From assembly GCF_008923205.2 (NCBI RefSeq), contig NZ_WBMS02000003.1:335126-399125 (forward strand): a stretch of DNA of 64,000 bases, in the 5' to 3' direction. This document shows, piece by piece, positions 58,804 through 64,000 of the stretch. The stretch comes from Actinomadura physcomitrii (GTDB lineage: Bacteria; Actinomycetota; Actinomycetes; Streptosporangiales; Streptosporangiaceae). Made by a program: the position numbers and the translations under genes. Every line of letters begins with the position of its first letter. The first letter of the stretch is position 1. The notes under the pieces are model-generated. The model saw only the letters and a program-made list of their open reading frames with translations, was not told where the DNA came from and ran no database searches.

Positions 58804-59568
58804 TTACCGGGGTGCCATGCGGATGGCGCCGTCGAGCCGGATGGTCTCGCCGTTGAGGTAGCCGTTTTCCAGGATTTGCAAGGCGAGCAGGGCGTATTCG
58901 TCGGGACGGCCCAGGCGTGCGGGGTTGGGCACGCTCTTGGCCAGGCTCGCGCGGATGTCGTCCCGGAGCCGGCCCAGCAACGGGGTGTCCATGATTCCGG
59001 GCGCGATCGTGCACACTCGGATACCGCGGCTGGCGAGGTCCCGGGCCGCGGTCACCGTCATGCCCACGACACCCGCCTTCGAGGCGGTGTAGGGAATCTG
59101 CCCGATCTGGCCTTCATATGCGGCGACCGACGCGGTCATCACGATCGCGCCCCGCTCGCCGTCGACGGCCTCGGTTCGCGCGATCCGGGCGGCTCCGAGC
59201 CGCAATGCGTTGAACGAGCCCACCAGATTCAGTCTGATGATGAACTCGAAGTCGGCGAGCGACCCGGGGTTGCCTTCCTTGTCGAGTATGCGGACCTTGC
59301 GACCACTACCGGCGCAGTGCACCAGTCCGCGAAGGCCGCCATGCTCGCTCGCAGTGTCGAGCGCCACTGCGAAGCCGGCCTCGTCGGTGACGTCGCCAGG
59401 CGCGAACCGTGCTCCTTCACCGAGTTCGGCGGCCGCCTTCTCGCCGTTGGACTGCGGCAGGTCGATCAGGGTCACCTGGGCCCCGGCCTTGACCAGGCGA
59501 CGCGCCGTCGCCAGCCCGAGCCCGGACGCGCCGCCGGTGACCGCGACCGATGATCCTTCCAGCTTCAT
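58804..59568 (-). CDS. SDR, 3-hydroxyacyl-CoA dehydrogenase type II-like
   Basis: A 254-residue SDR with opening MKLEGSSVAVTGGASGLGLA, VHCAGSG at the NAG position, MTASVAAYEGQIGQIPYTAS with Ser and Tyr, and KAGVVGMT. The DLP after the second strand (LIDLPQSNGEKAAAELG) is characteristic of the HSD10/HSD17B10 group acting on 3-hydroxyacyl-CoA with NAD+. GGAAGG lies 8 bases upstream. It follows the thiolase at 59674 in one operon. Confidence 0.93.
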   Translation of the reverse strand: MKLEGSSVAVTGGASGLGLATARRLVKAGAQVTLIDLPQSNGEKAAAELGEGARFAPGDVTDEAGFAVALDTASEHGGLRGLVHCAGSGRKVRILDKEGNPGSLADFEFIIRLNLVGSFNALRLGAARIARTEAVDGERGAIVMTASVAAYEGQIGQIPYTASKAGVVGMTVTAARDLASRGIRVCTIAPGIMDTPLLGRLRDDIRASLAKSVPNPARLGRPDEYALLALQILENGYLNGETIRLDGAIRMAPR

Positions 59569-59673
59569 GATGTGCCTTCCTGCCTTGCTCTCGAGCGACG
59601 GGCGAATGTGGTCGGGATACCTCGGTTGTGCCGACGAACTCGCCGTTCTTCGGCGAAAGTCATGCGTGGGCCG

Positions 59674-60804
59674 TCACAGCAGTTCGAGGATGGTGGCGTT
59701 GGCCAGCCCGCCGGCCTCGCACATGGTCTGCAGGCCGTAGCGAATCCCGTTGTCGCGCATGTGGTGCGCGAGTCGCGTCATCAGGATGGCCCCCGACCCG
59801 CCCAGCGGGTGCCCGACGGCGATCGCGCCGCCCAGCGGGTTCAGCCGGCCCGCGGCGGCACCGGTTTCGGCCAGCCACGCCAGCGGGACCGGCGCGAATG
59901 CCTCGTTCACCTCGAACGCCCCGATGTCATCGATGGACAGTCCGGACCGCTGCAACGCCTTGGCGGTGGCGGGGATGGGTCCGGTAAGCATGACGACCGG
60001 GTCGTCACCGGCCACCACCGACGTATGCACCCGCACCAGCGGGGTGAGGCCGTGTGTCCGCGCGTACTCGCTCGTGGTGATCAACACGGCGCCGGCGCCG
60101 TCGGAGATCTGCGATGAGTTGCCGGCGTGGATGACACCGTCCTCTTTGAACGCGGGCTTGAGGCTCGCCAGTTTCGCGATCGTGCCGCCGCGCCGCATGC
60201 CCTCGTCCGCGGTCAGTCCCGCGATCGGTAGCAACTGGCCCGACAGCGCACCGGAATCCGAGGCGGCGAGGGCGAGTTCGTGTGATCGCAGCGCGAACTC
60301 GTCGAGGACGGAGCGGGACAGGCCCCATTTCGCGGCGATCATCTCCGCGCCGATGCCCTGGCTGAACCCGTCGACGCCGTAGCGGTCGAGCACGTGGCCG
60401 GGCACGGGCTGCCCGCCTTGCGCCGCGCTGCCCATGGGTACCCGGCTCATCGACTCCACACCGCCGGCGACGGCGAGGTCGTAGTGGCCTGCGATGACGC
60501 CGGCGGCGGCGAAGGCAACGGCCTGCTGACTGGACCCGCAAGCCCGGTTGACGGTGGTCGCGGTGACCGTTTCGGGCCACTCGGCGGCGAGGACGGCATT
60601 ACGCCCGATGTTGCCCGCCTGGTCGGAAGCCTGACTGACGCAGCCCCACACCACGTCGTCGATGTCGGCGGGGTCCACCCCGGTTCGGTCGGCGAGAGCC
60701 CGCAGCACCGCGGCCGACAGGTCGGCAGGGTGGATGGCGGACAACGCTCCGTCCCGCTTGCCGATCGGGGTCCGTACCCCGGCGACGATGACCGCGTCCC
60801 TCAT
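59674..60804 (-). CDS. Acetyl-CoA acyltransferase (thiolase)
   Basis: Start ATG 60804, with AGGAG upstream; an earlier start at 60834 adds ten residues. The 376-residue thiolase has the opening RDAVIVAGVRTPIGKRDG, nucleophile Cys in VNRACGSSQQA, FEVNEAFAPVPLAW, GHPLGGSGAIL and CEAGGLANATI. It cleaves 3-oxoacyl-CoA. It starts a two-gene operon with the HSD10-like SDR and is divergent from LysR 1; the dyad ATAGG-N5-CCTAT lies in the shared promoter. Confidence 0.95.
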   Translation of the reverse strand: MRDAVIVAGVRTPIGKRDGALSAIHPADLSAAVLRALADRTGVDPADIDDVVWGCVSQASDQAGNIGRNAVLAAEWPETVTATTVNRACGSSQQAVAFAAAGVIAGHYDLAVAGGVESMSRVPMGSAAQGGQPVPGHVLDRYGVDGFSQGIGAEMIAAKWGLSRSVLDEFALRSHELALAASDSGALSGQLLPIAGLTADEGMRRGGTIAKLASLKPAFKEDGVIHAGNSSQISDGAGAVLITTSEYARTHGLTPLVRVHTSVVAGDDPVVMLTGPIPATAKALQRSGLSIDDIGAFEVNEAFAPVPLAWLAETGAAAGRLNPLGGAIAVGHPLGGSGAILMTRLAHHMRDNGIRYGLQTMCEAGGLANATILELL

Positions 60805-60899
60805 GCCTGCAACTCCTGACTCGACGGGAACCAAGCAGATATCGTCGAATCAAGCACACGGGTTCGCGGGAAGACAAAGACCGGCATCAAATCCGTCCC

Positions 60900-60914
60900 A
60901 TAGGTGGTTCCTAT
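60900..60914. promoter_or_regulatory. LysR-type box, copy 1
   Basis: ATAGGTGGTTCCTAT: 5-bp perfect arms with a 5-base spacer and the T-N11-A core expected of LysR sites. It lies between the divergent thiolase and LysR 1 genes. The same arms and spacing recur at 62721. Confidence 0.6.
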
Positions 60915-60967
60915 ATCCGCACGTAGGAGGGATGGACGACCGGTGCGGCTGGACCTAGGGTGGATCC

Positions 60968-61819
60968 GTGGATCTACGGCTGCTCAGGTACTTCCGCGTC
61001 GTCGTCGACCAGGGCAGCATCACCAAGGCAGCCGAGGCGCTCTATATCGCGCAGCCGTCGTTGTCGCAGGCGATCCGGACTCTGGAGCGGCAGCTTGGCG
61101 TGCAGCTGTTCGACCGTTCGGGGCGAAGGCTCGTGTTGACGGCGGCGGGCAAGTCGCTGGCGGCCGCGGCCCGCACGATCGAGAGCGACGTTGAGCGGGC
61201 GCGCGCCGCCGTCCGCGCAGTCCGGGATCTGGGAGGCGGCCGCCTGGAGCTGGCGGCGACCGCGACCCTCGAGGTCGATCCGCTGCCGGAGCTGGCCGGC
61301 CGGCTTCGCCGGGAACACCCCGGGATCCTGCTCAGCATCGTGTCGCCGGGCGGCGCGGTGCAGGTGGTCGACGAGGTACGGCACGGCCGGGCCGAAATCG
61401 GCCTGATCGAACTCCCTGCCAGGACCGAGACGCTTCGCATCCGGCGACTGAAGACCGACGAAATCACGCTCGTCCTTCCGCCGGCGCTCGCCGAAGGGCT
61501 GCCCGACCCGGTACCGCTGGACGCGGTGGCAGCCGTGCCGCTGGTGATCGCAGACGTGGACGCCGCGACCATGCCTGTGCCCGGCTGCCAGGTCGCTGTC
61601 GAATGCGCGCACCGGCAGGCTGTCTGGGACCTGGTCCGGCTGGGAGCCGGGGCGACCTTCCTGCCGCGGCACCTCGCCGAAACCCAGCTGCGGGACGTGG
61701 TGATCCGATCGCTGTGTCCTCATCTGGAGCAGGACATCGGACTGGTGTTCCGCTCCGGCGAACTCTCACCCGCCGCGCGGGCATTCATGGGTGTCGCGGG
61801 CGTTGAACTCGGGGGCTGA
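60968..61819 (+). CDS. LysR-family regulator 1
   Basis: A 283-residue regulator from GTG 60968. The winged helix-turn-helix reads DLRLLRYFRVVVDQGSITKA then AEALYIAQPSLSQAIRTLER; the effector domain follows (LELAATATLEVDPLPELAGR; VRHGRAEIGLIELPARTETL). It is divergent from the thiolase-SDR operon, the normal arrangement for a LysR activator, and a T-N11-A dyad lies between. Its 3' end overlaps the convergent LysR 2 gene by 54 bases. Confidence 0.94.
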   Translation: MDLRLLRYFRVVVDQGSITKAAEALYIAQPSLSQAIRTLERQLGVQLFDRSGRRLVLTAAGKSLAAAARTIESDVERARAAVRAVRDLGGGRLELAATATLEVDPLPELAGRLRREHPGILLSIVSPGGAVQVVDEVRHGRAEIGLIELPARTETLRIRRLKTDEITLVLPPALAEGLPDPVPLDAVAAVPLVIADVDAATMPVPGCQVAVECAHRQAVWDLVRLGAGATFLPRHLAETQLRDVVIRSLCPHLEQDIGLVFRSGELSPAARAFMGVAGVELGG

Positions 61820-62689
61820 GGTGGCGACGGCGACGAACGCCCGGCCCGCGTTCGAAAGGGCTGCCGCATCGAACACGAGGCCGTACCGCCACGAGAACGG
61901 GGGCGTGACCGCGCGGACCACAAGGCCCTGGGAGATGGCGTCCTCGGCGACGGCCCGCGGCAGGAAACTCCCACCCACACCCGCCAGTACGAAGGGGAGC
62001 CGTGCATGTGGGCTCTCGACCAGGGCGGCTGCCCGGCGGAGCGCGCCCGCCGCGGCGACCGCCTGCTCGATCTGGCTCGTCCGGGAATCTTGCCGCCGCA
62101 CCGCGATCAGCGGGAGGCCCGGTAGCGCGGACAGCGGCAGCGGATCGTCCGGCGGCAGTTCCGTACCGGGTGGCATGACGACGCAGTACTCCTGCACGCC
62201 CACGGGCTCCACCGTGAGCCCGGCGGCGTCGCCGGACAGCGGCAGGTAGCAGGCCACCAGCTCATAATCGCCTTGCTTGATCAACGCCAAGCCGGCCTCG
62301 GCGGACTCGACACTCCCGATCCGGACGGACACGCTCGGATGAGCGTGGCGGAACGCACTCACCATCCGCGCGACCGGGTCGACCGCCAGTGAAGGCATTA
62401 CCGCGATGTCCAAGCGACCGCGGAGCTGCCCGGCCGCGTCGACCAAGGCACCCTCGGCCGCCGCGACATCCCGCAGGATCCGCCGGGCCGGTCCCACCAG
62501 CGCACGTCCCGCCGAGCTGAGCACCATGCCGCGCCCAAGGCGATGAAACAGCTCGACTCCCAGGTCACGTTCCAGTTCCCGGACCGCCTGGGACACCGTC
62601 GGCTGAGCCACTCCCAGCGCGCCGGCGGCAATACCGAGACCCTGGTTATCGACGACCGCGAGGAAGTAGCGAATCTGGTGGAGCTCCAC
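61766..62689 (-). CDS. LysR-family regulator 2
   Basis: A 307-residue regulator from GTG 62689. The helix-turn-helix ELHQIRYFLAVVDNQGLGIA then AGALGVAQPTVSQAVRELER is close to that of LysR 1. The effector domain includes RIGSVESAEAGLALIKQGDY and VGGSFLPRAVAEDAI. It is divergent from the enoyl-CoA hydratase at 62955 and shares the ATAGG-N5-CCTAT dyad type with LysR 1, so the two paralogues may bind each other's sites. Confidence 0.94.
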   Translation of the reverse strand: MELHQIRYFLAVVDNQGLGIAAGALGVAQPTVSQAVRELERDLGVELFHRLGRGMVLSSAGRALVGPARRILRDVAAAEGALVDAAGQLRGRLDIAVMPSLAVDPVARMVSAFRHAHPSVSVRIGSVESAEAGLALIKQGDYELVACYLPLSGDAAGLTVEPVGVQEYCVVMPPGTELPPDDPLPLSALPGLPLIAVRRQDSRTSQIEQAVAAAGALRRAAALVESPHARLPFVLAGVGGSFLPRAVAEDAISQGLVVRAVTPPFSWRYGLVFDAAALSNAGRAFVAVATSAPEFNARDTHECPRGG

Positions 62690-62720
62690 GGGCTCACCCT
62701 AGGTCCGGTCGAGCTGTGCC

Positions 62721-62735
62721 ATAGGAACAGCCTAT
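62721..62735. promoter_or_regulatory. LysR-type box, copy 2
   Basis: ATAGGAACAGCCTAT, the same 5-bp arms and spacing as copy 1. It is 32 bases upstream of LysR 2 and in the region divergent to the enoyl-CoA hydratase gene. Confidence 0.6.
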
Positions 62736-62954
62736 CGGTCCGTTCACGACTTCGCCCTTGTTCCGGTCCACCGGGGCTGGTGCACTGGGGCATGTCGCGC
62801 GGGCGCGCTGCCCAGCGTCGTCGGCTCCCGAGCTTGCCCGGTGCGGGGCGGAGCGGACGTCCCGAGGAGCCGATGGGACACGTTCCGCTGACGTCCTGCG
62901 CCAACACCCCGATCCCGTCCTTGGATGGGGCCTAAACCTGATGGGAGGCAATGC

Positions 62955-63875
62955 ATGACGCAGATGGCACAGATGTACGAGACGCTGCTCTACGACGTCA
63001 CCGATCACATCGCCACCATCACGCTGAACCGTCCGGAGAAGCTCAACTCCTTCACCATGGGCATGCGGGACGACCTGATCGCGGCGTTCGACCGGACCGA
63101 CGCCGACGACGACGTGCGTGCGGTGATCGTCACCGGGGCCGGCCGGGCGTTCTGCGCCGGCGCGGACCTCTCCGGCGGCGGGTTCGCGACCGCCAAACGC
63201 GGTGGCGATGAGCAGTTTCCGCCGTTACCCCCCGACTCGGGCGGCATGGTCACGCTGCGGGTCTTCGCCTCGCGCAAGCCCGTCATCGCTGCCATCAACG
63301 GTGCCGGGGTCGGCATCGGCGCCACCATGCCGCTGGCCATGGATATCCGGCTGGTGTCGGAGAAAGCCAAGATCGGTTTCCTGTTCGCCCGGCGCGGCAT
63401 CGTCCCGGACGGCGCGTCCAGCTGGTTCCTGCCGCGCGTGGTGGGCATCGGCAAGGCGACCGAATGGGCGCTGACGGGCCGCATGATCCAGCCGCGAGAG
63501 ATGCTGAGGGCCGGTCTCGTCAGCGCCGTGCACGCGCCGGAGGATCTGCTTCCCGCGGCGCGAGCCGTGGCCAAGGAGATCGCCGAGAACGTCTCGCCGG
63601 TCTCTGCTGCGCTGACGAGGCAGCTGCTGTGGCGAATGCTCGGCGCGGAACACCCGATGACCGCGCATGTCGCCGAGTCGCGCGCGCTGTTCGAGCGCGC
63701 CCGGGGCGCGGACGCGGCCGAAGGCGTGGCGTCCTTCCTGGAGAAGCGTCCGCCCGAGTTCCCGCTCAGCGTGTCGCGGCATACGCCGGACATCTTCGAC
63801 CGGATTCCCTACCCGCAGTTCCCCGACGAGCGGGTCTCGCAGCGCTACCTCCCGACGAAACAGGCCGAGAAGTGA
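62955..63875 (+). CDS. Enoyl-CoA hydratase/isomerase family protein
   Basis: Start ATG 62955, with GGGAGG upstream. The 306-residue crotonase has ATITLNRPEKLNSFTMGMRD, oxyanion loop GRAFCAGADLSGG and NGAGVGIGATMPLAMDIRLV. Neither Glu of the classical hydratase pair is in the usual place (GIGATMPL; RRGIVPDGASSW), so isomerase, hydrolase or another crotonase reaction is more likely than simple hydration. The C-terminal tail (DIFDRIPYPQFPDERV) is longer than normal. It is divergent from LysR 2. Confidence 0.92.
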   Translation: MTQMAQMYETLLYDVTDHIATITLNRPEKLNSFTMGMRDDLIAAFDRTDADDDVRAVIVTGAGRAFCAGADLSGGGFATAKRGGDEQFPPLPPDSGGMVTLRVFASRKPVIAAINGAGVGIGATMPLAMDIRLVSEKAKIGFLFARRGIVPDGASSWFLPRVVGIGKATEWALTGRMIQPREMLRAGLVSAVHAPEDLLPAARAVAKEIAENVSPVSAALTRQLLWRMLGAEHPMTAHVAESRALFERARGADAAEGVASFLEKRPPEFPLSVSRHTPDIFDRIPYPQFPDERVSQRYLPTKQAEK

Positions 63876-63937
63876 CTAGATGAATGAGTCCAAGGGTTCG
63901 CCTGCGGACATGGGGCGAGGGCGTCCAATGTCAGTGT

Positions 63938-64000
63938 GTGAAGACAGACCTAGACACCCTCGCAACGGCACTCTATGCCCGGATCGACGACGAGTTGAAG
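63938..64000 (+). mobile_element. Start of an IS982-type transposase, cut by window edge
   Basis: GTG 63938 begins 21 visible codons, ending at the window edge: VKTDLDTLATALYARIDDEL. This matches the N-terminus of actinobacterial IS982-group transposases (KTDLDTLxTALYVxIDD). The inverted repeat cannot be defined without the rest of the element. It marks the right side of the accessory module. Confidence 0.75.

Overview
This is 64 kb of high-GC actinomycete DNA. The evidence is GC-rich third codon positions, frequent GTG/TTG starts, a complete conservon (sensor kinase, Roadblock protein, DUF742 protein, small GTPase), a DUF574 methyltransferase, an NDMA-dependent alcohol dehydrogenase, 3Fe-4S type P450 ferredoxins and many acyl-CoA enzymes. 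A member of the Streptosporangiales, Pseudonocardiales or Mycobacteriales fits; the sequence alone does not fix the family.

From the left edge to about 48.7 kb is a catabolic and uptake cluster. It holds three ACMSD-type amidohydrolases (4.6, 23.5, 38.7 kb). It has a P450/LLM-oxidoreductase/SDR triplet present twice (8.7-15.7 kb), the second copy carrying a frameshifted P450 and only a stub of its SDR. It also has ALDH, SDR and ADH enzymes, a tandem CaiB-type CoA-transferase with a DUF35 protein and an SCP-x-like thiolase (19.2-23.4 kb), and a conservon (27.2-31.0 kb). A branched-chain-type ABC importer follows (lipoprotein 31.2 kb; LivH-LivM-LivG in one polypeptide 34.9 kb; LivF 37.8 kb). 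Next comes an overlapping operon of ferredoxin, ferredoxin reductase, ALDH, NDMA-type ADH, hydrolase and TetR (40.6-46.3 kb). Together these could import an organic acid or alcohol-type substrate, hydroxylate it, oxidise it to an acid and activate it as a CoA ester. The substrate cannot be read from the sequence.

The most interesting signal is a 13-bp palindromic element, consensus GNATCCNGGATNC. It occurs once or twice in at least fourteen intergenic regions between 3.2 and 47.9 kb, close to the start codons of the amidohydrolases, P450 operon, ALDH, CoA-transferase operon, conservon, lipoprotein, importer, dienelactone-hydrolase-like gene, DoxX, flavin reductase and a GntR/FCD regulator. 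It looks like the operator of one local regulon; the GntR protein at 47.9 kb, which has its own copy, is the leading candidate regulator.

At 48.8-50.0 kb a broken SDR gene runs into a broken IS5-type transposase, and the palindrome is not seen beyond this point. From 50 to 64 kb lies a separate beta-oxidation module (acyl-CoA dehydrogenases, thiolases, SDRs, MaoC-like hydratase, enoyl-CoA hydratases) with its own control: a TetR gene flanked by two copies of a 19-bp element, and two LysR genes whose divergent promoters share the dyad ATAGG-N5-CCTAT. This part carries several deletion scars (a thiolase with internal deletions, an acyl-CoA dehydrogenase lacking both ends, a frameshifted SDR, a peptide-binding-protein remnant). 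The window ends in the first 21 codons of an IS982-type transposase. No tRNA, rRNA or CRISPR array was seen.
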